64,000 nt of DNA from Panopea generosa (lineage: Eukaryota > Mollusca > Bivalvia > Adapedonta > Hiatellidae), in NCBI GenBank assembly GCA_029582155.1, contig CM055897.1, positions 90,704,329 through 90,768,328 on the forward strand, written 5' to 3'. The position numbers were made by a program, and so were the translations under genes. Below, in pieces: positions 11,746-24,800 of the stretch. The notes under the pieces are model-generated. The model was not told the DNA's origin and made no database searches. It saw only the letters and a program-made list of their open reading frames with translations. The number at the start of each line of letters is the position of its first letter. The stretch's first letter is position 1.

Positions 11746-14319
11746 AAAGTACCGGTAGTTAGTTTTCTATTACTTAAGGTTAATCAAATAATCACGTGCT
11801 GGGAGTCTTAACTTTGTGGAATTTGTAAAAATAAAACAATCCATGAAATGCTTTTGTGTTTTATTATAAATAACGATAACATTTACTATAAAATGTTTAT
11901 ATAAGGCACCTATGGTCCATTGATTGTGTAAAATAATCACAACACGCTAAAGTCAACTCAATGAAGATAAATGGATGTAAATTATTGTCATTTGTTGATA
12001 ATCTGGAGAACATGTTTATTAAAGATGGGCAACTTGCTTTATACATGTGGCATGTTATAGTATAATTTGTTCAGCAACAAATGTGTCATATTGGACCCGA
12101 ATATTCAATGATTATTTTCATCACTTTATCTTGACTGACCTCTAGACAACATCAAATACACACAACACAACAATTCAAGTTATAAACCAAATACACCGGT
12201 CAGACCAACGTCCTTCTATTCATAGAAATATTCACTTGTACATAAATAGCCTTTATAAAGACAAACTGGTAATATTCCAACATGCCTTATATGGTACATT
12301 ACATCTAAAAATAGAACGATGTAGGTTTTCAAAAGTATTAGATTTATCATGGGAGTAACCTGTATACTGATAACAGTCCCTGTCAATCAACTTGTCTCTC
12401 AGAATATACTGGCAAGGGGAATGGTTAAATACAACATTGGGGAATGGTTAAATACAACATTGATGCAGCTTCCCAAGCACATCTCCTGTTATTGGTACAT
12501 TTATACTTTCATATTGATTATATAGAATCTCTTATATCAATATAACATTTTAATATTTAAAGAATCTACTTTAAATGCCTACTGGTGACAAATATAGAGC
12601 TTGAGTAATATGAACCTTTAACTTGATTAAGATAAAGCATTGCTACAACATACGATTAAGATAAAGAAACATTTGGTATATGTGTTGTACTTATTAAATG
12701 AAAAAAAGAACAGGGCTGTGTATAATAATAATAATAATGTCTCTATTTTGAGAAGGTAACTCATTAAGATATATACAATATCAATTATCGAATATACAAC
12801 ATTAATATAATATCAAACTACAACAAGGCCTTCTTTAAAATATACATGTATATAACATTGTATTAAACATTATATAACATCAACCACAACAACAAAATTA
12901 AAATATATATTTAGAAAAAGCAGTTAGCTTAACATTTTCCTATAAATGTGTTTAATAATTGTGTTTAAATGCATAGTGACTGACATTCCATGTCTGCATG
13001 CCAGAGTAGCTGAATACTGTTTTATATACTCTGTTTTTGTTTTCGGATTAGTAATATCCGTTTTCAAGATGACCTTGAATTATACTTTTAGTTGGTCACC
13101 TTAGAGCAGATGTTTAATGTCTATAAATGCAAATGATCGACAAATGAACTAACATTAAGTGCAAACTGGTTTACTTCGGGGAAGATCATGCAATAAATCT
13201 GAGTAGAACCCTATACTCCTTCAAGTAACTTTCTCACTACTCTTTTTGACCATGGTTGGCACTAACCATTGATCTCGGCAGTGAGACACGGAGAATCCTT
13301 GACCCCCAAAACAGCATTTAAAAACAAGAAAATTTCTCTTAAATTTGATAGGGCAAGTGTTAACATTATATCTTTGAAAAACACATCAAAACCTGTCAGC
13401 TAGTTTTTACTTGAAAAAATTGTTATCTACATTATTCACTGATATAGATCTACTCCAACCAGTCAATACTCCAGAAAAAAAACTTTCAGTTGATCACTAT
13501 TTTAGACAAGAAATCGATGTAAAAATTTCCATCATTACACTATCACTGGTTGCCAGACACCCCAGCATCAACATCAACCAACAATGAATGTAAGCTGGAG
13601 AAATGCCTGTCATAACCAGATATAACATCAACCATATAATACTCTTCATAAACAATGGCAGACAGATATTTCAGCGTTCTGATGAACAAAGAAATTTCTG
13701 AAGATAAAGATGGCTTCAAGGTAGTGCAATGGACATACATCATTACAACACAAACATCCAACATAAATTGTTACATTATATATGTTTAAACACAATAGTT
13801 GTTTCCACAAATATTTACCAGCAGTGTATTTATAACTAATGATTACCTGGATCCTTAATTTGTTATAAAGAATAATCGGTAGCTTAACCCAATATCAACA
13901 GTACAACTGTGTTACACAATCATCAGTGCTTGGTCCTAGAACAAATTACAATTAATGAACTGACGAGTGAATTATTGTGTAACTGCAGGGTGACCAGTAT
14001 CTTGAAATATTTCTATAATACTCCACACGTTGTTTCTGAACCATCCTGTATCATATGGACAAAGAGATATGTGCATTCCCTCTCAAACTGCCAGAAAAAA
14101 AAGATATCAAAATTAATAAGAATCGACATACTGCAGAAAGTTACCCACCTCTGCATGAACGGCAAGCAAAGTGTCAGTTCATTTCCTAATTTGTTTTATT
14201 CTTAATTCAGGTACGTACACTGGTGAAATTGCTAACTGCTCATTTTATTATTTAAAACATTATCATGAAAAAAATATCATTTATCTTTAGCTTACATTTC
14301 ATACAAATAAAATTTGACC

Positions 14320-14760
14320 AGCGAAAAAAACCTGACACTGTGTTACTACAAAATCCGCACTTATCTGCACGTCGGGGGGAATGACAGTCGGATAATTGCA
14401 TCAATGGAAGATCTCCTTTCAGAGGAGGGACCTGGATCAGTGAGGGTTTGGGGAGGAATAAGTTTACTGTTGGAAAATGTTCATGCAAAACGATGTGTCT
14501 TACCATATAGGAAGAACTACCCCTAAACTACTTCAGGGCAATATCATGAAGACCACCATGTAGTCTGAATTGAAATCCCACCGAACATATCAACCAAGGT
14601 GTGCAACAGTAACACAAGACAACAAGACATTGCTGACCTTACAAGGGACGTTGTCAATGTGTGAAATACCATACTAGAACCGGGGTTTCTATATAACAAC
14701 ATTAATTCCACTCAACACTGATAAGCTGTTGGATGCAATATTGATTTTGTAAATTCTAAA
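14320..14760 (+). mobile_element. Tc1/mariner transposase remnant
   Basis: The plus strand encodes GPGSVRVWGGIS at about 14428-14463. This matches the GGGSVMVWGGIS signature between the first and second catalytic Asp of Tc1-type DDE transposases. Further on, in other frames, there are traces of the ..PTEHINQGVQQ segment that matches the NPIEHLWD region, and of the family's C-terminal region. Stops and frame changes break it throughout; no terminal inverted repeats were found. It is an inactive, old copy. Confidence 0.6.
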
Positions 14761-16127
14761 ATGACTTCTGTCGCCATGAAATTTGATAAAATAAACTTCC
14801 TTGAAATTCATAAAATGCAAAATATATTACATAAATTAGTTTTATGCCTACTTGTAGAACATCGTTCAATACATCTTTTTCCACCTTTACATACTTATTT
14901 TTCCGAAAAAAAGAAAACAATTAGTGATCAGTTAGCAATTTTGACTAATGTACACTGAATGGAATTGTAATATCTGAATATAATTCATCCATCGGTTTAA
15001 AGTTGTTCACATGGCTGCTACTTGCATAGATAGAAAAAAATGAATGCAATCGTCATTGTTTTGTTAGTCAAACTGAAAAACGTCAAATAATATATAAAGA
15101 TAATAATCTTGAAAAACTAATGTCAATACATAACAAAAATAGTTAATGTCTATTTCGGACTTTCCCTTTAACATATGATTTCTTAAAAATAAATATAAAA
15201 TAGAATGTTGTTAAATGCATAAATGGAAAAAAAATACCACTCATGATTTTATAATATGATGAAAATCAATAAAAATATTTACAAGAACACAACAATAAAA
15301 TCAATATACAACCAGTACTGAACGTTAGTATTTACCTGACACTTGTGAATATTCTGTGTAAATCCGTAAATTAATTTTCTTTGTCTGAACGTAAAATGAT
15401 ATTACAGTTGATAAACCAAAACCAACGCGTTATTAAATCAGCATCATAATGCATTCACTATTAGCTGTACGGAGAAGGTCAGAACATACCCGCAAAGGTG
15501 GATTAGTGCCAGGTAAAAGCTTACGCGCAATACAAGATATGGTATTAATAACAAGACAAAATAACAGCACCAATAAATGTCAATACAACAATTAAATTTT
15601 TCATGTACATTGCTTCAATGTTTCACAAGCAATGTACATATACATATGCCTGTGCAAAATTATATTTTCACAACAACAAAAACCTACACCAAACTGTTTA
15701 CAAACCAGTATTCATCATTTTCTTTTCATAATCTGGTTACACTATATTTCATATCAGAGAGAGATTATATAAGTTTACGGTTTAATGTAAAAGTACTTCA
15801 ATATTTTGCTCATGAACTGTTTACTTAAAAATGTCGTAGTAAACACATCTTTAATATATACCATAATAACATCTAATCTATAATGAATACAAACATTGTT
15901 AAACTCTGCTGTGGTGACCTATATAATTATAAATACAGGAATATCATAAGTCACTATTTGTAAACAAATTTTGAACACCATGTCACTATGATGACAACTG
16001 TACATGTCAAATTCAGTGAAATACTAGTACATATGTAACATCATTAGTGTTAACTTGAAATCAATGAAAACTTGTCAGAAGTGCATATATATATTTGTCT
16101 ACTACTCTGTTTTCTCAAATTAATCAT

Positions 16128-16368
16128 GTTAAGCATTGATTTTACTATTAAGCCCTGATTCTAAGGTTAAGCCTTGTTTCTAAGGTGAAACTTTGATTCT
16201 AATGTTAAGCTTTGGTTCTATGGTATCAGTTTGATTCAAAGGTCAAGCCTTGATTCTAAGGTCAAGCATTGCTTCTAAGGTCAGCCTTGTTTCTAAGGTT
16301 AATACCTGGTTCTAAGGTGAAACTTTGATTCTAATGTTAAGCTTTAATTAAGCCTTGATTCTAAGGAA
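16128..16368. repeat. 20-bp minisatellite
   Basis: About 11 degenerate copies of a unit like TTCTAAGGTTAAGCCTTGAT. Two subsequences (GGTGAAACTTTGATTCTAAT followed by GTTAAGCTTT) recur about 150 bp apart, suggesting a higher-order duplication. No coding frame is maintained. Confidence 0.8.
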
Positions 16369-16536
16369 ATATGTATCACAGGTTTTGCAATGCCTCAGTT
16401 TATTGTATTTCTTTGGCGTCATAATACCAATTAAGTTGTTTTTACAAATTTATATGTTCCACACATATGCACAAGCAATTTGTTGTTTGGTTGCGAATAT
16501 AATACTATACCAATATCATACTGGTAGTTTAAACAA

Positions 16537-17176
16537 GAGGCCCAAGAGGACCTAAATCGCTCTACTTGCAACAGATGCTACATGTAAAATATCTAAGGTC
16601 TGGACCTTAAACTTTCAGAGAATTTTTTTTTTTAATTTTACTTAAAGTGTGCTTATAAGCCTTTTGGTGGGGGCATTTGTGGTCAAATGATGCTAGTTCA
16701 AGAACTCATCTTATATAACTGCTGTGCAAGTTTGGTTAAAATTCAATGAAAAATTAAGGTGCTATTGCATCTACAACATTTTCCCTATATAACTCTATGT
16801 AAAACTGACCCCTTGGTGGCCCAAATTTGACACCAGGGACCCAACTTCAACAAATCTTTTAGGGGACCCTGGTGCAATGCTACATGTCAAATATCTAAGG
16901 TCTAAGCCTTGAACTTTCAGAGAAAATGTTTAATAAAATTTCACATAAAATGTGCTTATTAGCCCTGTGGTGGGGACATTTGTGGTCGAATGATGCTGGT
17001 TCAAGAACTTGTCCGAGATCTTAGTGTTATATAACTGCTGTGCAAGTTTGCTTAAAATTCAATGAAAAATTAATGTGCTTTCGCACCTTCAGGAAAAAGG
17101 TCAATACACACAGATGATGACGGACATTTTACCATGACATAAGCCCTGCTAGCCTTTGGCCAGTAGAGCTAAAAAT
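16537..17176 (+). mobile_element. Non-autonomous molluscan interspersed repeat with internal duplication
   Basis: Starts CAAGAGGCCCAAGAGGACCT and ends with GGCCAGTAGAGCTAAAAAT, termini I recall as common in bivalve genomes. Two internal modules, about 16570-16790 and 16880-17095, repeat in the same order: CTACATG, ATATCTAAGGTCT, CTTTCAGAGAA, GTGCTTAT, GGTGGGG, TTGTGGTC, ATGATGCT, AACTGCTGTGCAAGTTTG and AAAATTCAATGAAAAATTAA. No coding sequence was found. The transposon class is unknown to me. Confidence 0.65.
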
Positions 17177-18254
17177 TATGAAACACAGAAAAGTGGATTA
17201 CAGACAGGAAATATTTGAGAAGAATACCGGTAGTGTATACAAATACTAAAACAATATGACACAAGTATGCATTTTTTTCAGTATCTTGACTATTTCAAGT
17301 CCGACATGGGTTTTTAAAGACGTGTACAAAATATTAACACACAAATTGTCACTTTGCAGCAAAAAGTCCAAAATATATAAAAAGTATAATTGCTCAAAAG
17401 ATATGATTTTTTATTTTACTTAATTTATTATATTGGACACTCCAACACAATTTTATTAGGTTAGGGTGCTAAAATTAAATAATTTCAACAGTGCGTAGAC
17501 ATAAGTGCATGCTTATATGATATTAGTTTCTTTTATATATAAGTTCTGCATATCAATTGCTATAACACATTGTACTATCTAAAGCTGTTATATTCTCTGT
17601 CTTCATGTACATGTAACTTATATACATGTACCAAAAAAGAGGTATTATTGTATCACAGTGAGAGTATCAATATCAAATTGTTCTCAATGCTTATCAAACA
17701 CAATATTTAATTTGATCATTGCCCTATAAAGTAATGCTTCATTTAAGATTTATAAAATGTTTTCACAAAACCTCAGCTATTCAATATTTAAGGGTACTGG
17801 TACATATTTTGAGTCTTGATTTTTTTCTCTCAAAAATATTTACAAAAAGTGGCTTCGCCTGTAACTTTGTGTCAGTAGATAACCTTCAGTTAATGAATAA
17901 TAAAAAAGAAGCATTAACCAGAACATAAAAACTGGTTACTTTACTTTAGTTTAAGTACGAGAAAAAACTAAATAACCCAAGGTTAGATCACTGCATTATA
18001 AAAAAGTTAATATATCACATTTACATTATTACATAGACATACAAGACATTTATACGTAAATACTGTAATAATTTCTCTCCCTTTGGTAAAAGAAATTCAC
18101 ATTAGTGGTTTATACAGCACTAATAAAAAGTTCCAAGATATCAGCTTCATATACAACCCTGAATTACATATATACACGTATATGGTATACATCTACCATG
18201 TCAAAATTTTACAACAAAAGTATCAGTTCATGTACCGGTAGTTCATCCTAACAG

Positions 18255-18335
18255 CCAGCCTGGTTTAGCTCAGTCGGTAGCGTATCTGAGTATCAATTTA
18301 AGGGTTACCAGTTCGAATCCCTGCCCGGCCACATC
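18255..18335 (+). mobile_element. Family A SINE head (tRNA-like part only)
   Basis: Has box A TTAGCTCAGTCGG and box B AGTTCGAATCCCTG and ends GCCCGGCCACA, but the body that follows in other family A copies is absent. The acceptor stem pairs poorly and the anticodon arm is not convincing, so it is not called as a tRNA gene. Confidence 0.65.
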
Positions 18336-18802
18336 AACTACTATATTATATATTTATTTGGAGATCAACAAATGTTTGAATTATTATATAACAAAATTGG
18401 TCAACGTCTGGAAATGCTTTATTTGAATATCAATTTCCATGAAATAAATTCAATGTCAGTGATTTGTAAAAATAAGGTTGAAGACTATTTTTTATTTCAG
18501 AATCAATTCTTGTTGTTTATTATGTTTTGTTGCAACTTCTTTAATACTTAGAGTCGAATAATTTGACCTATAAAAACTGTTTATTCAGGGACTATTCACC
18601 ACTAAAACTATCAATATTGATACTATTCTAAAGTGTGTACTACTAAAACTCAATCATTTTCTAATTTTTAACTACTTAAAATAAAATTACATTTCTAACG
18701 ATACTAAATAAATGCAAGTCTTTTCTTAAAAGAAGAAACTAAATGTTTGGTCTAAACTCTTAAATGCTAAACACAGATTGCTGTAACTTCAAACCACAAC
18801 AA

Positions 18803-21800
18803 CTAGAACTCAGTTTCTGCTCGAACTTTCAACTGTTCTATCTGCTGTATCAGACTAGTGGTACTTCCTTGAAGGGAACTTATAATTGACGGATCTGACA
18901 CAAATCTAAAATCATCAAAGTCACAAGAATCTATACTCGTAATTGAACTTGCTCTGCTACTCAGTCCTCCCCAAGAATACTCGGAGCCAACATCGGAGTA
19001 CCTGTCTGTCATGACGTGCTTGTATTCTTGAATGGCTTCATGTAAAGTCCATAACTGGTACAACAATGACACATCAAGTTTCCGCAAACCAGCCTGCAAT
19101 TGAAATTTAATTGTTATTATGCCTGTAAACAATATACTGAAATATTGATATATCGCAAATAGCTTCATAACAATATGGTATATCATTTTGGCTGTGCCTA
19201 TATTGGCTGTATTACAATATAGCAACAAACCAACTTAAATGCTTTTCCAATACAGAATTATTCATTGGTGTGTTTGTATTAACATATAATCAGTGCTGTA
19301 CTGTAGCTAGTGAAGAGTACTTCTTGCTATATAATTGATTTTTTGCTATGATGTGATAAGAGGATGATACCATATATATATATATATATATATGGAGATA
19401 ATTATTTGTGAATAACCAAGACATAAATGTACAGACCAGACTACGGCGAGTGCGCCTAGCTACAATACAACGATTTTTGGGATCTTTTCAGATGCTCATT
19501 CACAATGCATGATATATATATGGAGATACTTTTGTTAAAAGTTTCTCATGAATTTCATCACATTTTCAATAATAATATGTATTGTACTGCGCACAGTAGA
19601 TCTGACAGCATTGCATTAAAGGTCACCTCCGATTGACCTTTCATGTAATTTTTTTTTGAATGGGGTTTAACGCCATTTTCAACACATTTCAGGTTATATA
19701 TGGCATATCCAGTTTTACAGGTGGAGGAAGACCACAGACTGAATAGAACCGCCATCCTTCCGCAAGTAACTGGAAACTTTCTCACATAAGTTTTTGGAGC
19801 GAGCGGAACTCGAACCTATGACCTTAGCTGTGAGAAGTAAGTGATCTTGAGATGGCACCTTAGACCACTCAGTTAAAACATACTTCTACCTTTGATTTCA
19901 AAACCTTGAAAGCAATGCTCCGATTGGCTGGTGGAAAGGTCAATCTGAGGTGACCTTCTATCCGATATCATCAGATCTACTTTGCGTAGAGTAAAGAAGC
20001 TTGAAGTTGATCTGATTTTAATGAGATTGCACATTGGGATACCTGTATTTTTATCTATATTATATCGCCATTAGTCAAGCAATACACAGCCCTCATTGTT
20101 ATATACCAGTGCTGTTCTTCAAATGAGTATTTTACTCTTTAAATTAGTATGCAATGCTTAATTTTAATATGTTATGGGTAACAATGAACATTTTTTATGA
20201 AATTGCTTTTAAAAATAAAGTCATCAATACTGAAAGTGTCAGAATTAAATGCTTATTTTACCCCTGACTTTGAAATTCCAATGCTTTTTTTAGAAATGCC
20301 AATGCTTAAATACCACCAAATGGTGCCTATCTGGAAGACTGTATATGTGTTTCATCACACTTATTACTTGTACATAGAGGATCTGAATAAGTGTGAATTT
20401 ATTAAATGAGCTGGCAAAAACACATCATGCAAGGTTCTACTGAGCATTATATAATATTTTCCTAATGAGGTCAGTAAATTAAATAACGAGATGCCTATGG
20501 GCTATAATGTCAGGTCTGCCTGTGTGAATGTTGTCTCCTTGAAATGACATTATTTAATCCATCAAATGGTTTACAAATATGGGAGTGGACACCACATATT
20601 ACACATATTTCTGACCTTAGACCTATAAGTATGCCTTTGACTAGTTTCAATACAGCAATATACATTCCCATTTATGGATGGTAAGTTACTTCAAAATCGG
20701 ACAAGTGGTTTATAAGAAGGAGTCAACATGAAATATTGTTGACCTTTGAGCTACATGCAACACATCTCCTGATTATGGTGAACATTTGTGCCATACTATT
20801 ACAACATCTGTCTAGCGATGCCCAAGATATGGAGAAGACATGAAATTTTGTACCTATTTTTTTTACCTTGAACCACTATGTGACCTTGACATTTAAGTAA
20901 AGGACCTTAGTCTTGTGCGCAACACATTGTCTAATTATATGGTACATTTAACCATGTTATTTTAAAATCTGTCCATCGCCTGAGTAGTTTACAAGATATC
21001 GAGCAGACACAAAAATCGTACCTATTTCAGTGACTGGGAAAAAATTCTTGACAATGAGACATGGCACATCCTTCAACAATATTATGTGACATTTAAAAGT
21101 CTATCTGACATTTTGAAAATTCCATGTGACAATAAACTTAAACATGAAAATGAAATAAACATAAAACTACTCACAAAACAGTGATTATATCATAAATGAA
21201 ATAATATATAGCAGAGCCCCAGGTAATTTTTTAAGCTGATGAGTAATTACTCATCAAAATCAGAATAGATGAGTATCTATAAGTTTTTCACATAGTGACG
21301 AGTATTATGAATATGATATACAACCAAATATGTGTTAAGCTACAGCATACAGTGGAGAGGTACTATAGTATGGAAGGGTATCACCGCCATAACTCTAAGT
21401 TTGCAATTTGTCGTTTGTTCTTTGTGCAATGGGTGCAAATGTTTCTTTCTTCTTAGCTCTTTGTGTGAAATGAAATATTTCACCTTTGTAACTTTGCTAT
21501 TTGTCTATCCTACTATATCCTATCATTGTAAAAGTACTTCCTGTCATACTATAACGAGTTCAGCATAATCATGTGTTTCAAAAGGATCAAATTGCAAATG
21601 TTAAACTATGCAGTAAGCATGTTGTACAACGCACTTAGGAATATGCAACAATGCGAAATACACAGTTGGCATTGTCAATTATGACGACAGGTGCCGCTAG
21701 ACTAGATGAAAGAATAACGACTGGTCCCTAGTGGAATTGGCGTGGCTTTGTTTTCATCGTTGGTCATATGGAACCACCATTGAGAGGAGCTCTCTGATGG

Positions 21801-24800
21801 GCTGAAAAAGTATAGGGATGTTCAGAGGATATATTTTTATAGTAAGCTTAATTTTGGTTGGATGAAAATGTCAAACTGGCAAATGATCACAATAAAAAAT
21901 AAGTTTATTATGTTTGTGTCAATAAATAATCAAAATTATGTTTTTGTGACTGACTAAATGCATTTTATCAAGGAAATTGTGTGGAAAGTAAAATTGGTGA
22001 AATATACTTTTTTCATGCTGAAAGTGGGGGTCCCCAACTTCAGGGGGCAAAAAGTGGTAAAAAGTGATACTTTTGACCCCATTTTGGGGACATTTTAATT
22101 TGAGTCTAGGAAAGTACTTTACTATGATGTAGGACTTTTTGGTGGAGCATGTAGTCTAGTGGTAGAGCACCGAACCCGTGATCGGAGAATCGCGGGTTCA
22201 ATCCTCCGCCATGGCTATGTATGGTGTCCTTGAGCAAGACACTTTTCCGTATGTGCTTATTACTGGTTCTAACCAGGAAGCATTCGAGCGTGATTTGCCT
22301 AAGTTGTGATAATTTGTTTCACAACCGAAGTAAAATAAATAAGTTTAAACTAAACTTGGTCCACGAATGGTAGAAATAGTGAAAATTAGGTCAAACGTTA
22401 TAATGTAAGTCTATGGAAAACGCAATGGTGGTGACTGACCTAAAAGAAACCTCACACCTTTTGTGGTCAGCTACCATCATTGAGAGGAGCTCTCTGATTG
22501 GCTGAAAAAAGTATAGGGATGTTCAGAGGATATATTTTTATAGTAAGGTTATTTCTGGTTGGATGAAAATGTCGAACTGGCAAATGATCACAATAAAATA
22601 TAAGTTTATTATATCTGTGTCAATAAAAAATTAAAATTATGTTTTTGTGACTGACTTAATTCATTTTATTAAGGAAACTGTATGGAAAGTAAAATTGGTA
22701 AAATTTAGTGTTTTTTCATGCTGAAAGTGGGGGTAACCAACTTCAGGGGGCAAAAAGGTGGTAAAAAGGGGTACTTTTGACCCAATTTTGGGGACATTTT
22801 AATTTGAGTCTAGGATATTGCTTTAATATGATGTAGGACTTTTTGGTCCACGAACGGTAGAAATAGTAAAAAAAAGGTCAAACGTTATAATGTAAGTCTA
22901 TGGAAAGCGCAATGGTGGTAGCTGACCTAAATGTGTAAGGCAGTATTTAGAATCACGAATTCTGATGACTGTTTACATCAAATATTTCCATTCGCAACTT
23001 CTTGGGTTGTTTACAGGGGACCTGTCTGTAATTTTGCAGCGCCTCTTAACGTTATAATGGGAAGTCAGGATTTATTACAATGATGACGTTCAGCGGCAGC
23101 ACAGTCGTAATAGTCTGGTACCCTGTCCAAATATATTCCCTACACTCATTACAAAGGGAGTGAACATTGAAACAAAAAGATATTCGTGACTGACTGCAGC
23201 GGAAACACATATCAAAACATGCATCAAATTCTAAAAAATACATTTTACGCAGCAAGTAATGTTTAATCTGATACGCAGAGACAAGACTTATGTAACTGTT
23301 ACAATGATAGGATATAGTAGGATAGACAAATAGCAAAGTTACAAAGGTGAAATGTTTCATTTCCCACAAAGAACTAAGAAGAAAGAAACATTTACACCCA
23401 TTGCACAAAGAACAAATTTCAAACTAAGAGTTATGGCGGTGATACCCTTCCATAATATAGAGCATGAGGCTGTTGAATACAGACCAAGTTTGTCTGTAAA
23501 TATAAAACTAACATGCTTGACTGCTTAACACAAGTGGCTGCATAACAGGTATTGGAAAGTTCTCTTAAACTACATGGTTATTTTGTGTTTAGCTGTTCAA
23601 ATGGACATCAAACTTTCCATTTTGCCTTTTATCTTTTTTTATCAGTTGTTTTGCTGTTCAGTCTTTAGATTTCTTGCAGACCATTGCTGAGTAGTTACAT
23701 TAGCAGAAACATCATCTTTTTTTTGGAGAAAAATGAGCTGTGTCATGTTTACTGTTTATTTGTTGACAATCAAATGTCAGTTTATCTACACATTCTTTTT
23801 GAAAATATGATGGGTGATACTAAAACTTGGTTATGTTCTAAATGGCGAGGCCACATTTCAGCCTCAAGAAAAAGACGGCAGAGTTTGACTGGTAAATTTC
23901 AATACCTATATCTTATTTCCACCCCCTCTACCACAATGTTTTCTTATCAAATATGTGAATACCAATGCATAATGATTGAAGTGCATTTAAACACCATAAG
24001 ATTTCACGATTAAAAACACCAAATGTGCCTTTTCAGTTTTCCCTGTAGCTGGAATATGGTTGGACTAACGGGGACTTGGATGAGTTTTAGTACCAATGAT
24101 AAATCAAACCTCTTAGCAACATTGTTTTTTAATTACACAGACTGGATTATCATAATAACCGGTAAAATTTATCACTGAAGCCAGTTGAATTGAAACCATT
24201 CAGCTATTTTTATTTACGTGGACAAGTCAATAAATTAGTGCAATGAAGATCGATTTTCAGAGAATGTAAACTTATTTACGCATATTAAAATTGATTTTAG
24301 TGTAAAACTTGTTGCTTAAGCATGTAAAACAGCTCTGATGCATATCCATCAATTTTTAATGCATCATATACGCAAATATGCATCTTATCTGGGGTTCTGA
24401 AATATAGTATGGTATACAATTTTTTTTGACAACTCATTGTGTGGCCAGTTAATGTTTATTACTATTTTTGTGTAGTTTAATACATATTTTGGGCAGGGAG
24501 TTTGGTAATGGAGGGAGGGGGTACCCTTGAATAGATCCAAGCTTATATACCACAGCATGGTTAAGTGGTAAAGATCCACCTCACATGCAGAAGGTTGTGG
24601 GTTAGATCCCCGTTGGGTCATATCAAAGACTTAAAAAATGGTATTAGAAGATTCCTCGCTTGGCGCTCATCATTTGGAGGATAGTTCAAGGTCTGGTCAG
24701 CCAGGTGTCAGTATAATGTGACTGAGTGGGGTATCATACCATGTGTCTGCAGCATAATACTTCAGTGTGGCAGTGTTCAGAATACTGTAGAATAAAGTAG

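Larger units (their letters stand above)
10565..18802. other. Intergenic region between RNASEH2C and FAM89 3' ends
   Basis: RNASEH2C (+) and FAM89 (-) converge on this 8.2-kb stretch, so it also holds both 3' UTRs. Recognised contents are repeats: an inverted molluscan-type module near 10975-11175, a family B SINE (11556), a short TAA microsatellite near 12725, a Tc1/mariner remnant (14320), the 20-bp minisatellite (16128) and a 640-bp interspersed repeat (16537). The open frames at 13543-13764 (-), 13909-14205 (+) and 15577-15828 (+) have no recognisable protein motif and no clear splice context. I see no supported gene here. Confidence 0.6.
21363..23460. mobile_element. 2.1-kb element with about 165-bp terminal inverted repeats, carrying nested elements
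   Basis: The left end 21363-21532 and right end 23300-23460 are inverted copies of each other, roughly 90% alike by eye. They start CTATAGTATGGAAGGGTATC and contain CACCGCCATAACTCT, GTGCAATGGGTG and GTCTATCCTACTATATCCT. The interior has no transposase-like frame. It contains two tandem copies of a smaller TIR element (21773-22432 and 22466-22926). It looks like a non-autonomous DNA transposon; I do not know the superfamily. It sits in the FAM89 intron. Confidence 0.75.

Noticed and set aside
12720-12740. TAA microsatellite
   Set aside because: Short and ordinary; no feature value beyond noting it.
13543-14205. 73-aa (-) and 98-aa (+) frames
   Set aside because: No family resemblance, no splice context, average AT-rich composition; probably chance.
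18255-18335. Possible tRNA gene
   Set aside because: Boxes A and B are good, but the acceptor stem and anticodon arm do not fold well and the sequence matches the head of family A SINEs.
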